Shown: positions 1 to 13,000, counted from the stretch's first letter. The stretch is DNA of 64,000 bases from Achaetomiella virescens (GCA_031001845.1 JARNGD010000085.1:1-64000), one strand, 5' to 3'. Numbers and translations: made by a program. Notes: generated by a model from the letters alone, not told the origin.

Positions 1-2756
1 GCGGCCCGCCCAACCCCATCCCGCAAAACAGACTCGCCAAGGGGATTCTCACGTCCTTCTCTAACCCCCTCGACACCTCCAACAAATCCGTCAAAACCCT
101 TTATCACCTCCTTTTCAGGCCACTTCCCTCCCTCCCCAATTTTTCCCAACCTCACCCTGGACTTCTCTTTCAGTCTCTCCCTCTCCGCCGCTGCCGCCTT
201 ACACAACAGCTGCCGCACCGCCTTACCTACATACTCCTCCACCTTCCCCAGCGCCTTCAGACAGCGCGCGTACATTACAAGCATGCTCAGCTCGAGCAGG
301 CTCCAGCCGGCCTCCCGAAGAAGGGGATTACCCTGTAGAAGTAAAAGGCTGCGTCGCGGTACTCGCCCAGGTGGAACTTGAGAACGGCCAGGTCGGCCAT
401 ACTGGCCTGCACCGAGTGCGCGTGGCCGGCGACCGTGTAGTGCCGCAGGGCTTTGTCGATGAGCGTCTCGTAGAGGCGGTAGAAGTCGTCCTTGTTGGAA
501 GGCGGTGCGCAGGAGGGCGTTGGTTACGCCCCGCGACGGAGGTTTGCAGCTTGTCCGTAGGCGAGAGGTTGGGGTGCGGGTTCGTTGTTGGTGGTGGGGT
601 GGTCTCGTCTAGACTGATGTCCTCCATCTCGGCGATGCCCGACTCGCCGACGGTAGGGACGGACGCCCAGCCGTCGGTCCAGCCGCGCTTCTTACCGCAC
701 TCCTCAAGTATTTGCGGGAGAGCGCGCACAGCTCGGCGCGCTGGGCCGCGAGTTCTTCGAGGCCGGCTTGAGATAGTGGGAGCGGCCAGGTCGTCTGGGC
801 GGCCGGGGCCGGGGAATCCAACTGGCTGGGCGGAGGCCGTTGGGGGTTCTGGGCGATGAGTGAGGAGCTTCTGGCTGGATGCATTATCGTCTTTGGTTCG
901 GGTATCGAGGCTTTTTGCTCATGCGCCTCGGCGTGCCGAGCGTAGATGGGGAATTGGAAGCGCCTTTGTCGAGGTCTGGGCGAGGATCTGCTGGCGACGG
1001 AGAAGGCGAAGGACGCAACCATGTTATCGATGACCTCCGTCAGCTGCTGCGTCCAGCGTGACCTTATCCCCGGCTTCCCCTCGCCATTGCTAGATGTCAT
1101 CGCGGAGATAATGTCTGCCCTCATGACTGCAGACACGCAGGACAAACTCGAGCGTCCTCTTGCAGATCTCGGCCAGGTGCGACAAAATCTCCGGCTCATC
1201 GGCAAGTTTTGGCGCAGGAGTCCTTGGCGCAACACCCCGAGGACCAGTTCTTGCTGCTCCTTGAGCTTAGCGAGGAGCTCCTCCCTGGTTGACGAAGCGT
1301 TTGCCAGCCGGAGAGGAGGGCGATTTGGCGGAAAAGATGTAGCATCTGAAGTCGAAGACCGACACCTTGTTGGCCAGGATGAGGTCCCGGTATGACTTCT
1401 TAGACGAGCTGATGGGGATGCTGTCGAAGGTCTCCGCCCGCTTTTTCTCGCCAGACTGGAGGTCGACGGCTTCCTCCTCTTCAAACTCGATATGCCCACC
1501 AGCAATTTCTGCCATGGATTTCTGTGCCAGTTCCTTCAAGTCTCGGTGTAACTGACAAGGGGCACCGCCATGCGTCTCTGCAGATCCCGTAATGGCCTGG
1601 TCCTGGATGATGTTGTCCAATCCAACGCTCAGCTCATCGTACACCACAAGGGCATCCTCGACCAGGCCAACGCTCTCAAATCCGCGTGCCAGGCCTTCCT
1701 TGAGAATGAAAAAGGTGCAAAAGTTCCACCCAGGAAGACTCCTCTGAGCATCCCGCTCTTTGATATCCTCCTCGTACTGGCCAACCCGCCGGTCAAAGCT
1801 CGCCAGAATGAGTTCCTTGAACTTGGAGATCAGATCCGCCCAGGCAACCTCTGCATCCTGCTCCGTCTCCTGGTACCCAGTTGGGACCGCAGGCACAACG
1901 CGCGGCAGCATATTATACGGCACGTCGTTGATACCAATACGGATCTGGCGCACCCGATCAACAGCACCTTTGGCGGAGCCGTTGAAGTCGGCGCGCATCT
2001 TCTCAAGCAAGGTACTCGACCCGCCGCCATCTTGATGCCGTGCTCTTGGCAGTGTCTGAGCTCGAGTCGGGCGCCTTGCCGGAGACGCGGGGTTGTGTCG
2101 CAGCGACCGAATTGGGCAGCACGACGTGGATGATGAGCCACTCGAAGGCGTCGTGGTTCTCGGCGTTGCTGGCCGCCTTTCCCTGCGAGCCGGCCGTGTT
2201 CGCCTTGATCCATTCGCGTATCTCGGAGCGCGTCGAGGACTTGTACGTGTCGTTGTCGTCGCACCTCACCAGCAGGACTTTGAGGTAGGGCGTCCGGCGC
2301 AGGCCCGGGATCTGGTGTCTGCGCTCCTTCGCGGTCGCTGCTGGGCGCGGTGTGCCAGTTGTTCCTTCGCCGTGTTCCGAGGACCCTACCCGGCCGCCGA
2401 TTGCAGCTGTCTGAAACCCATCGTCGCGGCTGGCTGATGGAAGACTCTCGACTGAGGCCGCACCCTTGGGGTTCGGGGAGGATAGCGGGCTGAGGACGTT
2501 CGAATGGGCGCCGCCGGCGGGAACGAGCTCGATGTGGAGGGTTTGATGGATCGCAACGGCCCAGCATGCGACTGCCAGTTGAGATCGCGCAGCGGAAGCC
2601 GGGGGATCAGCCCGGGCGCAAGGAGCTTGTAGACATCGTAAGGATCGAAGTACTCGACTGCAGACACAGGGGGGTCAGCCGGGGAGATGTCAAGAGTGGA
2701 GAGGGCTCGACCGAGGGCCTACCGGTCACCTTGGAGGATGAGAATGGCTGTTCCAT
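1..2756 (-). CDS. TRS130: TRAPP II complex subunit TRAPPC10 (Trs130), 3' end outside window
   Basis: Subunit of the TRAPP II tethering complex, acting in Golgi/endosome vesicle traffic as part of a Rab exchange factor. The start is a short exon at 2756-2723 encoding MEQPFSSSKVT. It is joined across a 65-bp GT-AG intron to an exon beginning at 2657 with VEYFDPYDVYKLL, which resembles the family N-terminus I know from other filamentous fungi. Further conserved blocks are KSSTRSEIREWIKANTAG (about 2250-2190), VPYNMLPRVVPAVPTGYQE and SLPGWNFCTFFILKEGLARG (1900-1700), and GWTDGWASVPTVGESG (about 690-640). These blocks lie in different frames. One break at about 2546 looks like a single missing C, and there are at least three more between 1350 and 500. 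The C-terminal part runs off the left edge. It is divergent from MRI1 with about 445 bp between starts. Family call is firm; exact exon structure is not. Confidence 0.88.
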
Positions 2757-3201
2757 GCTGAACAGCGTGGACGGGACCTATGACATGACCCTCGTTGACG
2801 CCCGCGATAGCACTAACTGGCAGCGGTTGTCGGGGCGGAAGCTGTCGATAAGACAGGGCCGCGTTGGTGGCTCACCGCCTGGATCCCTGCAGCTGCAGCT
2901 CCTCCACCTTCACGCTCACCTTGGCACTGCTTTGGGTCTAGCGCGGGATGTCGTGCTGCCCCTGACACTTACCCCACCAAAAGATCCTGTCCAGCGCTTA
3001 TGGCGGGGCATTGAGCGATCTTATTGTGCAGTGTTCTGGTCCATGAAGAGACATTTTCAGCTTCATCAGAGCAGGCCTTCTCCCTGCTTCGGAAAGAAAA
3101 AAAACAGAGTATTCTGGTATATCCGGGCGGTATCCCAGATTTTTTTCAAGACATCATTCCCACAGCGGCAGCCGCTAGCCAAATCAGTAGTATTGCCAGC
3201 C

Positions 3202-4480
3202 ATGGCGACCCTCCAGGCGATCAAGTATACGCGGGGCAAGCTGTTAGTCCTGGACCAGCTCAGGCTGCCCCATGAGCACCACTACGACGAGGTCTCGACG
3301 GCCGAGGAGGCCTTTGACTGCATTCGCTCGATGAGGGTGAGGGGTGAGTGCGAATTAAATAAGATAAATAATTATCATCTCTTGTTGACAGTTCGCAGGA
3401 GCACCGGCCATCGCCATTGTCGCCGCTCTCGCTCGCTCATGCGGTTGAGCTACACAAAGGCGGTTGCAGTGAGTGATACTCGCCACCCTCCTCACTGGAG
3501 ACAACTCTAACCACAAGCAGCCGCCACCACGCCAGAAGACACTATCGCGTACATCGAGTCCCGCCTCGACTTCCTCAAGGAAAGCCGCCCCACCGCCGTC
3601 GACCTCTCCAACGCCATCGCCCTCCTCAAGCTGGCCGCCCGCGCGGCCAAGCTGGAAGGCCTCGCCCACCCCGAAGCCAAGGAGGCCATCCTCAACTCGT
3701 ACATCGAGGCCGCCGAGAACATCCTCGCCAAGGACCTCGAGAACAACACGTCGATCGGCTCCTTCGGTGCGGCCTGGCTGCAGCAGCAGTATAACGCCAC
3801 GCCAGACCGCCGCCTCTCGGTGCTCACCCACTGCAACACCGGCTCGCTCGCCACCTCGGGTCACGGCACGGCCCTGGGCATCATCCGCACCCTGCATTCC
3901 CAGGGCCTGCTCAAACACGCCTACTGCACGAGACGCGCCCGTACAACCAGGGCAGCAGGCTGACCTCGTTCGAGCTGGTCTTCGAGGGCATTCCCTCCAC
4001 CCTCATCACGGACAGCATGGCCGGCGCGCTGTTCGCGCTGCACCGCGAGCGCATGAACATCGGCGCCGTCATCGTCGGCGCCGACCGTGTCGTCCGGAAC
4101 GGTGACACGGCCAACAAGATCGGCACCTACGCGCTGGCCGTGCTGGCGCGGCACCATGGGGTCAAGTTCGTCGTTGCCGCGCCCACGACGAGCATCGATC
4201 TCGAGACGGAGACGGGCGAGGGCATCAAGATCGAGGAGCGCAAGCCCGAGAGCTAACGCAGATTAGCGGTGCGGTGGTGAATGCGGATGGGACTGTCGAT
4301 CCGAGCAAGACGGCGCGGGTAGCGATTGCGGATCAGAGGATTGGCGTGTGGAACCCGGCGTTCGATGTCACTCCGCATACGCTCATCGATGCCATTGTGA
4401 CGGAGAGGGGGACGGTGGTCAAGGGCGCGGATGGGAGGTTTGATTTCAGCCAGGTGCTGCCGGAGAGGTGGCGGTGGTAG
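3202..4480 (+). CDS. MRI1: Methylthioribose-1-phosphate isomerase
   Basis: Converts 5-methylthioribose-1-phosphate to methylthioribulose-1-phosphate in the cytosolic methionine salvage pathway. Exons: 3202-3343, 3399-3468 and 3521-4480, with introns GTGAGT...CAG and GTGAGT...CAG. Exon 1 encodes MATLQAIKYTRGKLLVLDQL. Exon 3 carries the catalytic-cysteine motif THCNTGSLATSGHG (about 3830-3870) and the catalytic-aspartate motif GADRVVRNGDTANKIG (about 4080-4125). The C-terminus ends FDSQVLPERW-like (FDFSQVLPERW) at the stop. Three frame breaks occur in a protein that should be intact: about 3432, about 3929 (one base short before ETRPYNQGS), and about 4250 (one G short, giving a false stop after ERKPES). 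All three look like single-base sequence errors, because the protein is conserved on both sides. Confidence 0.92.
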
Positions 4481-4824
4481 GCGAGCGGGAGGATGCGGGA
4501 GAACTGGGTTGCGCTTTGACGGTTTATCTCGGGAGCAACTGGCCATTTTCATGAATTTCTTCAATAGAAGGACGCGGCGTAGTCCGAGCCACACTGCCTA
4601 CCTACCTACCGTTCTACTGAAGTCAAGGAGGCTTGTGTCGAGCCCCTGAGAATCCCGCGTTGCATTGGCGGCATTTCGTGCGCCCTCCCCAGCTTGGCGT
4701 CATTGCCGGGCAGCGTCGGAGCTCCGCTCTCGGAATGACTTCATCGCTTCCCCAATGAAGTGAGTAACAGCTTCATTATTCATTCACCAAGCTTCAATTG
4801 TAGCAAGAAGAGGCGAATATCGAT

Positions 4825-6200
4825 ATGAGATTAACAGCGGAACTCCTGCTGCTGTGCAGCGCCCTGATTGCGCAAACAGCAGCATACTCAACGCCCCACC
4901 AGCAGCGACCCCTCGTCGACAACAATGCTATCATCCCACCCAGCCATGGCGACGCCCCCCTCCTAACCGCGTTCCCCTTCTCACCCTCCACCGCGACCTC
5001 GTCAACGTCCCTCCATAAGCGGCTCTGAGGGTGACGCCCCTCCTCCTCGAGAAACTCCTCACCAAGCTCAACTACACCGTCACCTCCAACTGCTCCCCTC
5101 CTCCGCCCCTACACTCAGGAAATACCCAGCCTCGGTACAAACGTCCTCGCCTTCCCGCGCTCCAGCTCCCCCCAACCCTCTCCAACCGCGTTCTCATAAC
5201 CTCCCACACATCGACGTCGTTCCGCCCTACATCCCCTACTCCCTCGACCACAACCCCTGCCCCCTCCGCGCCCCTCAACTTCACCGCCACACCCCTTCCA
5301 CACCATCATCTGGGCGCGGCACCGTCGACGCAAAGCCAGCGTGGCCGCCCAGATAACTGCCACACACTCTCCTCCTCCAATCCGGCGCCATCTCGTCCTC
5401 GGACGTGGTCCTGCCTGCTGTTCGTCGTGGGCGAAGAGTACCTCCGGGGCCGGCATGAAGCACTTCTCAGCCTCTCTCGACGACCAGCATAACACTGTTG
5501 CTACTGCTAATTCCAGAGTGCAATTCAAGGCCGCCGTCTTCGCGAGCCGACGGAGTTGAAGCTCGCGTGCGGACACAAGGGGATTGTGGGGGGAACGCTG
5601 ACGGCGCGCGGCAAGGCGGGCCACTCGGGGTACCCCTGGCAGGGCAAGAGCGCGACGACGTTGCTGGTCGGGCGCTGGAGAGGCTGCTGCGAGCGGATCT
5701 GGGGAGCAGCGAGAGGTATGGGAACACGACGCTCAACATCGGGGTTCTAGAAGGGGGCGTGGCGGCGAACGTGATTGCCAAGGAGGCGAGGGCGAAGCTG
5801 GCTGTGAGGGTTGCCGTGGGGGATCGAGAGACTGGAGGGGAGCTTGTGGAGAGGAGGATGAGGAGGCTGGTGGAGGAGGTTGACAAGGAGGATTTGGAAT
5901 TGGAGATCGCGGCGGCGTCTGGGCCAGTGGAGTGCGTGTGTGATGTGGAAGGTGAGTTTCCTCTGGGGTTGGGAAGTGTGAGACGGGCAATATGCTAACG
6001 GTGGTAGGTTTTGAAACTACGGTTGTGAACTATGGGACGGATGTGGCGAATCTCAAGGGGGATCACGTCAGCTACCTGTATGGCCGGGCAGTATTCTCGT
6101 GGCGCACGGCGACGACGAGGGGCTGAGTGTGAAGGACCTGGAGATGGCTGTGGAGGGCTACAAGCGGTTGATTCAACATGCTGTGGAGGCTCGTAATTAG
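4825..6200 (+). CDS. Secreted or vacuolar M20-family metallopeptidase
   Basis: Zinc-dependent M20 peptidase/deacylase (ArgE/DapE/carboxypeptidase group). Residues 1-20 are a signal peptide (MRLTAELLLLCSALIAQTAA), so it should enter the secretory pathway. The expected metal-ligand blocks can be followed across frames: TSHIDVVPP (His and Asp, about 5200-5225), RGTVDAKAS (bridging Asp, about 5318-5340), LFVVGEE (the Glu pair, about 5418-5440), GEPTELKLACGHKG (about 5543-5580), and the final VAHGDDEGLSVKD (about 6095-6140). One intron at about 5952-6007 (GTGAGT...GTAG) lies between CDVEG and FETTVVNYGTDV. At least three frame breaks lie between 5000 and 5560, after which the frame is clean to the TAG at 6198. 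Substrate cannot be told from sequence. Confidence 0.8.
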
Positions 6201-6382
6201 ACGCGCTTTTGCATATTCAAAAGACATTAATATTTGGGTTCTACGGCCAGCCAAAGGCCTTGACGAACCAATAGACCAGTTAAACACCAACAGCCCTCAA
6301 CCAAGCCGGCCTTCCCCCCCTCATAACCAACCCCATCTGCACCGCATCACCCGCTAACCTTTTCCCTTTCTGTCCTGCCCTC

Positions 6383-7804
6383 TCACCAGGCCCTCCTCGC
6401 CTTCTCAATAACCTTCACGGTTTTCACACGGTACGGCCAGCGCGTATCCAACTCATTCAGCCCCGGCTCACCCATCACCGCCAGCGCAGTCAGCCCAAAG
6501 CACCCGTGGTACACATCTGGCGGACCGCCAGGATGCTTGCTGAAACCCCCAATCCGATGCGCCATCTTCTCAAGCAGAAACCTCCTTGACGGCTTCCAAT
6601 CCATCAGTTCCTTCTTGCCCAGGTTGGCCAGCGCCGCGCCGACCCACCATGTGTAGCATGTGTCGGCAACCTTGTTGCACCGGCCGTTGCAGGCGACGTG
6701 GCGCAGGTTCTGGGAGGGGGAGAGGTCGGAGAGGCGAGCGGGCAGGAGGAAGTTGGCCTCCTCGTCTTCCTCGTCGGGGTCCTGACGATTTGACGGGGGC
6801 TCAAGGTAGACGAATTGGCGCGAGGTAAGCCAGTGGACGAGGCGGGCATGTTGCGGATGCCGGAGTGCAGGATCTGGCTGGGGCGGGCGCCGGTGCTGTT
6901 TTCGGGGGGCGGTCCAGCAGGGAGAGGGCGGCGATGGCGCAGTAGGCGTAGCCGGCTTTTGCTGTGAGTCAAAGGCGTAGGTTTGTAGGAAAGGGTTGCT
7001 TACCGTGAGGCTCCTCCTGTGAACTACCCGCAAAAACCCCCGTCATAGGTCTGCGGCATTCAGCACCGCTCCAACGCTCGCCGGAAGTAAGAGACACCTA
7101 CCTGACTCCTTAAAATATACCTCTGCAACGCGACCGTATCAAAGTCCTCCACCCACCCTTCCCCGCCCTGTTTCACGTCACCCTCAACATCCACCGTATC
7201 GACGCCGCAATATAGCAATATCGCATATCATACCCCCGCCAATAAACCACCCCTGCCCCGGCAGCCGCCTCAGCACCTCCCCGAAGCTTCCGTCCTCCCT
7301 CTGCAGTCTCCTCAGCCACCGCAGCGTCTGCACCCTGTCCACCCGGCAAACGCCCCCGCCTCGTCGTCCTCGTCGGCCAGCAGCGCGAGCAGCTGTAGGG
7401 CGAACAAAGTGGCGGGCAGGTTCGCCACCCCGGCGCCTTCCACGGCATCCGGCGCGCCGGTCTCGGACTCCCAGGCTTCATACCCGCCGAGGGGGAAGAC
7501 GAGGGAGGAGGTGGCGGCGAAACCACCGCCGGGTTGTTGTGGGAGAGGACCCAGCGGCGGAGCTTGCGGCGGCCGGAGGGGGGATGAGCGGTGTCCTTTG
7601 AGAGGGGGTTGTTGATTCAGTGTCTGGGGAAGAAGGCGTGAGGATGGCGATGGAATTGACGATGAAGTAGGCGAGGGCTATGCGGTTGCCCTCGTTGGAT
7701 AGGTAGTGGATGGGGAGCGGTGCGTTGAGGCACATCTTCCAGTATTTGAGGTGGCGCTCGATGTCGAGCGCTGGCTCGGGGAGGGGTGGTGTGTCGTCGG
7801 CCAT
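6383..7804 (-). CDS. CDC43: Geranylgeranyltransferase type I beta subunit
   Basis: Catalytic beta subunit that, with the shared alpha subunit, adds geranylgeranyl to CaaL-box proteins such as Rho/Cdc42 GTPases. It starts MADDTPPLPEPALDIERHLKYW at 7804 and reads ALAYFIVNSIAIL. Prenyltransferase repeats follow: QPGGGFAATSSLVFP, TYDGGFAGSSQEEPHG, and the zinc site CNGRCNKVADTCYTWWVG (about 6690-6635) with the partner histidine in DVYHGCFGLTALAVMG (about 6515-6470). Introns are inferred at about 7110-7055 (SQ|TYDGGF) and about 7005-6960 (PHG|KAGYAYC). Frame breaks at about 7480 and near 7330-7300 split an otherwise conserved protein. It ends with TGA at 6385-6383. Confidence 0.87.
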
Positions 7805-8602
7805 GTTGTGTGTGTGATCCGGGTTCGGGTTGAGTGTGGGTTGTTGTGGATGTCAGCGAGCGAGGGCTCTTCTTGACCTCAGGTATGGCGTTGTTGTCTT
7901 TACTGATGGTGTGAGCGCTGTCGTCACAGGCCCGGCATGGCTCTTGTCCTCGGTATCTCAAAGCCGTGAGAAGTTCATTCTTGAAAAGTTCTGGGATTGT
8001 TACCTGCAGAGGCTTCAACTCATGGAAGGCACTCAGTGACAGCAGCCGACACCCCGCCATTCTACCCTGGTCGTTCTTGGCCTAAACTGGTGATGCATTG
8101 ACAGGGGATCTCCAGCCACACACCTGCAGCACCCTGAGGTTTATCCATAACTGTGGCTGGTGGAGCCGTCCGGCTTGCGCCGGGCAGGCGTCCAATCAGA
8201 GGCCCTGGTCTATCGGCCCGGGCTGAACGATAAGGCATGTCAAGCTGCCTTGTCCCTGTAAACGTTCCTGGATCCAGAAACACTGACGAAGCCCGAGCGA
8301 GTCGTCTGTCGCGGTCTCGCAACGACCAAAGACCTAGGACTTGGGTATTGACGAAGCGCATCTCACCATCGCTTCTGACCTTTCAACCCGGCGCTTACTA
8401 CCAAACAAACACCTGCCCGTCTCAGCACTTCCCTCCGGCGGCTACCCGCGCCTAGCCGCTCCGGCCCGCGCTCCTCCTCCAGCCAGCACTCGGTTGCTCA
8501 AGCAGCTGGTTTGTCTGCAGTCGATACCAACTTCGCCCGATGAGGTCCTTTTGACCTCTGCAACGCAACAAGACCCCCGAGAACCGCTCTCCGCAGCCCA
8601 CC
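7805..8602. other. Divergent intergenic region between CDC43 and the ILM1-like gene
   Basis: About 800 bp between two divergent starts. No coding signal that I recognise on either strand. It should hold both promoters, but I see no clear TATA or operator motif. Confidence 0.5.
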
Positions 8603-9366
8603 ATGGCGCTCATCTCCGCCAAAACGATCCTCACGTCCATCAGCCTCTTCCATATAACCCTGGGCTTCTTCTTCTTCACCAACCCGGGGACGGTGGCCGA
8701 CCAGGCGGTGGTTTCCCTGTTGGGCGAGTCCATGGGCTTGGTATGTCTTCCTCCTCCCCCTTGCCACCACCCGCCTAACCACCCTTCACCATCCAGCCCC
8801 ATTCCCGCTCCTTCGAAACACAGTCCCCCGCCCTCGCCTTCCTCGCCGTCGTTCTCGGCATATTCGGGCTCACCGATCTCGTCACGCTCTCGCTACCCGA
8901 GGAGATCTGCCTGATCCACTACTGGGGGGTGCAAGGTTTGTTCTCCCTCCTCCCTCTCCCTCCTTCTTCTCTGCCCGCCACTCAACTAACAACAACCCCC
9001 CCCGTCCTGCGCTCCAGCCCCGCTCCGCCTAACTCTCTCCTTCCTGCTCGCTCTCTACTCCTTCTTCTTCAGCGCCTCCTCGCCCTTCTTTTACACAGAC
9101 CTGGACCACCACCACGGCGCCTCGCCCTCCTTCTTTCAATCCCCTCCTCGCGAGCACGACTCGCCCACCCTCGGCCATCACGCGGCGCACAACCCGGCGT
9201 ATGCCCCTCTGGCTGGGGCGGGGACGCCCTCAAGAACAGGGTGTTTTTCACGTTCGTGTTTGTGGAGACGGTGAGCTGGTTCTGGGTGTGGGTTACGCTG
9301 CAGGAGGAGAGGCGGGAGGTGTTGGCGAAAAAGGCGAGGAGGAGGAGCGCAAGCTCTCAGCATTAG
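8603..9366 (+). CDS. ILM1-like multi-span membrane protein
   Basis: Resembles fungal Ilm1 (increased loss of mitochondrial DNA) proteins, small ER/mitochondria-associated membrane proteins of unclear biochemical role. Exons: 8603-8740, 8797-8935 and 9018-9366. Both introns have clean GT...CAG borders and keep phase. The order is an N-terminal hydrophobic stretch (KTILTSISLFHITLGFFFF), a second (ALAFLAVVLGIFGLTDLVTL), the conserved LPEEICLIHYWGVQ block, a third (LTLSFLLALYSFFFSASSPFF), a His-rich loop, and a last helix (FFTFVFVETVSWFWVWVTL) with a basic tail ending in SSQH. One base appears missing at about 9226, between GAGTP and LKNRVFF. Family assignment is from the arrangement and conserved block; function is inferred. 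Confidence 0.78.
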
Positions 9367-10071
9367 GCAGGGCCAGCCGCTCTAGGAAGGCGATGAAGTG
9401 GGGTTTTGGAAAATTCAGGATCTGGTTCCCTGGAGAGGGATATAAGCAGGGAGTGGGAGTGTTCGGTATTTGCCTTGTGTTTGGTTTTGTCTCCGGTTGG
9501 CTTGGATATCATGATACCAGTTAGCATAGCGGTTGGTTGGCAAGGGCGCGGGAACCAGTTGATAGCATGTAATGTCGTATTCATTTGTTGTTGCTACTCA
9601 GGTTTCTTGTTAGGATCCTACCGGCATGGGTAGCCAGCCCTTCAGAGCCTCCGGCCCGGCTTAGCGCACGGGAGGCTTGCGGGCCGAGTGTCCATAGCTG
9701 CTGATCCGGAGAGGAGTACCCCGCATTTGGCCGAGCCATTGTCCTCGCCGTACGTCAACCAATCGACGGCGACCACGCCTGCCACATGAAGCCTAGGGGG
9801 CGCCAGGGGGCACGATGAGAGAAGGGTATTGGCTGGGCCAGAAGTAAAGATGCATGACTACTGCGCCGAAGGAGGGAGGAGAATCCGGGAGGGCTTGGAA
9901 GAGAGAGGCAGAATTCAATACATACTTCTCTTAATTACCCCTGTCTTTGTCTGGTATAGATCTACGTACATTCTGCCTGCACATTGCTCGTACCCCTTCA
10001 CCTTCAAAACCCCACGAGAGTAGTGGATTACGATCTGATAGACAGAGACTCACGTTCCCATCTGCAGCGAA
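9367..10071. other. Intergenic, no gene recognised
   Basis: About 700 bp between the ILM1-like gene and the NLR-type gene. The short open frames here lack start context, introns or recognisable protein motifs. Confidence 0.5.
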
Positions 10072-13000
10072 ATGCGACTCCTCCTCAGCCGGCGGCCGAA
10101 AGCCGACGCAAGCGGGCCGGCAGCTGAGCACGAACCACCGGGGCGATCGGTTGCGGCCACTAGGTCCTCGATTAAGACCTTCCCGACCGGCATCAAACCG
10201 CTTCACAGTACAGCAGACTCCATCGTCGAGTACGTATACCCCCGATCTCAGTTGTGGTAACACGACCACTGATAATTCCCGGCTAGCATCGTCTTCGTCC
10301 ACGGCCTGACTGGCGATCGCGAGGAGACCTGGACGGCTGACGGCGCGTCCGAGCCATGGCCCAAGGTCCTCCTCCCGTCCGAGTTCCCGACCACGCGCGT
10401 CCTCACGTTCGGATACGATGCATATGTGGCAGACTGGCGGGGCATGGTGTCGCAGAGACAGGATTGGAAACCATGCATGGAATCTGCTTACATCGCTTGC
10501 AACGTATCGAGAGAAGGACGACACGGTGGGTTTACACGCGACCTGCGGATAGTCGAGTACGCTAACGCGCGTAGAATGAACGGCCGATTATATTTGTCTG
10601 CCACAGTTTGGGCGGCCTTGTATGCGAGGATGTACGATCCCTGCTCTAGTATTTGGAGTAATGTGCTAATACATCTAGTAGGCCTTGGTTAGGTCAAAAG
10701 AGCGACCGGAGCCACACCTCCAGAATATCCTTCTATGGACCCGAGGCATCATTTTCCTGGGACGCCACACCACGGATCTGGGCTTGCTGACTGGGCCGAG
10801 CGGTTGTCTCGCTCGATCGGCCTAATTAAGCAGACGAATATCGAGATCACGAGCGTTCTCAAAAGCGACTCGGAGGTGCTCGCGCGGATTCAGGACAGCT
10901 TCCACACAATGGTCAGGGCGCGTAACAAAGAGGGATGATCGCAGGAGATCCACATCAGCTGTTTTTACGAGGAGCTGCCTCTACCAGTGGTTGGCCAGGT
11001 AGGCGTGAAAGCATGGCTTCATCTTACGTAGTGGACTAACGAGTGGCACAGGTAGTGCCGCAGCACTCCGCAATCCTCCCAGGGTATATCCCGATCGGCA
11101 TCCACAGCAACCATATGGACATGGCCAGATTTATCTCTACGGACGACCCCGGGTTCACGGCTATTTGCGGAGAGCTCCGCCGGTGGATCAAACAGATAGA
11201 TACGACCGGAAGACGTCTCGGGAATCCACTCACCCCAGGCGATTCTAGCAGTTCAAGGGTTGAACAGGTTAGACACACAAGCTCACTCGCACAGTGTACG
11301 TAGAATGTGTCACACCGCTCATAACTCAGACTAAGCAGAATAGTTCTCGTGCCATACACCAGCAATCCAGACTTTGTTGGCCGTTCCGAGATCCTCGAGC
11401 AGCTGAAGAGCCAGCTCGGCCACGGGCAGCCTTCAACAGGACGCACATGGCAGCCGAGAGCGTGTCTCCATGGGCTGGGCGGCATTGGGTAAAGGTAGTC
11501 GTTCACACTTTCCGTATATTATGCTAATCAGCAGTAGGAAAACGCAGGTTGCACTGGCGTATGTGTTCTGGCTGCGAGAGACACACCCGGAAGTATCGGT
11601 GTTCTGGATCCACGCAAGCAACACTGAGCGGTTCCGGCAAGCATATGATTGGATCGCACAAGAATGCCAGGTCTCCGGTTATGATAATCCTAAGACCAAC
11701 GTGCTGTCGTTGGTAAAGAAGTGGCTGGAGCGGAAGGATGCCGGCCACTGGCTCATGGTGATCGACAATGCCGATGACATGCAAGTCTTTTTCGGACAGC
11801 AGACGGGACCTGCGGATGCCAACCCATCAAGCCACAGAGAAAGCCTCGAACCTTACATTCCCGTCTGTCCTTACGGCGCTATTCTCGTTACAACCAGGAA
11901 CATGCAGATAGGCTCGAGGCTGATTAAGGGAAACGCCCTATCAAGGTCGGCAAGATGGACGAAAATGAGACAGACCAGTTGCTCCGCGCACGCCTTGAAG
12001 GAATCAACGTTACTCCTGGTGAATCTTCTGCACTTTCTTCCCGTCTGGAACACCTTCCGCTCGCGCTCGTCCAGGCGGTGGCGTTCATCCAAGAGAACAG
12101 CATAACGATCAGCGAGTACCTTCGGCTCCTGGATAAGAGCGACCAGAGCCTCGTCGATCTGCTCAGCGAAGAATTTGAGACGGTCGGGAGAGACTCCGAG
12201 ACTCCTCGTGCAGTGGCTGAGACATGGATTCTCTCTTTTGAGCAAATCCAACGGCAGAAAGACTTCGCAGGCGAGCTTCTCTCGCTCATGAGCCTTTTCG
12301 ACCGGCAGGCTATCCCGTTGGAATTCCTATCCCGCTATAGCCAACTGCAGCAGGACCAGAAAGCCAGGGGAGAAATACAGCTTGCGAAGGCTTTGGGAGT
12401 ATTGAAGGCGTTTTCTTTCATTACCAAGGATAAAGGCGATGCATTCGATATACACCGGCTTGTGCACTTGGTCACTCGGAGGTGGCTCACTAGGAATGGT
12501 GAACTGCACCGGTTTGCGGAACAAGCGATCTTAACGGTGTCGCAGGCTTACCCGTTCGGCAACTACGAGAATCGGACGACATGCAGCGCATACCTGCACA
12601 TGTGTATGCCGTGCTGAAGTCTGACGGCACTGTATTGGAGAGCGAGAGGGTGGCGAGGGCGAGGGCGTCGCTATTGAACAATGCTGGCGGGTTTTTTCTT
12701 TACCAAGGTCAATGGGAGGATGCAGAGAAGTTCCTTCAGCAGTCCGTGGAGTTTCGAAGAGCTATGCTCGGAGAGGAGCATCCCTCAACGCTGAACAGCA
12801 TAGCCAACCTGGCGGCGGCGTACTGGCACCAAGGCCGATGGAAGGAGGCTGAGGCGCTAAATGTGCAAGTGATGGAGACAAGAAAGAGGGCACTAGGAGA
12901 GGAGCATCCCGATACGCTGACTAGCATGGCCAACCTAGCAGCGACGTACCGGCACCAAGGCCGATGGAAGGAGGCTGAGGCGCTAAACGTGCAAGTGCTA

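Noticed and set aside
8929..9366. Single open frame starting before exon 3 of the ILM1-like gene
   Set aside because: Its first half is intron 2 and the wrong frame of exon 3; only the end after the one-base gap is real protein.
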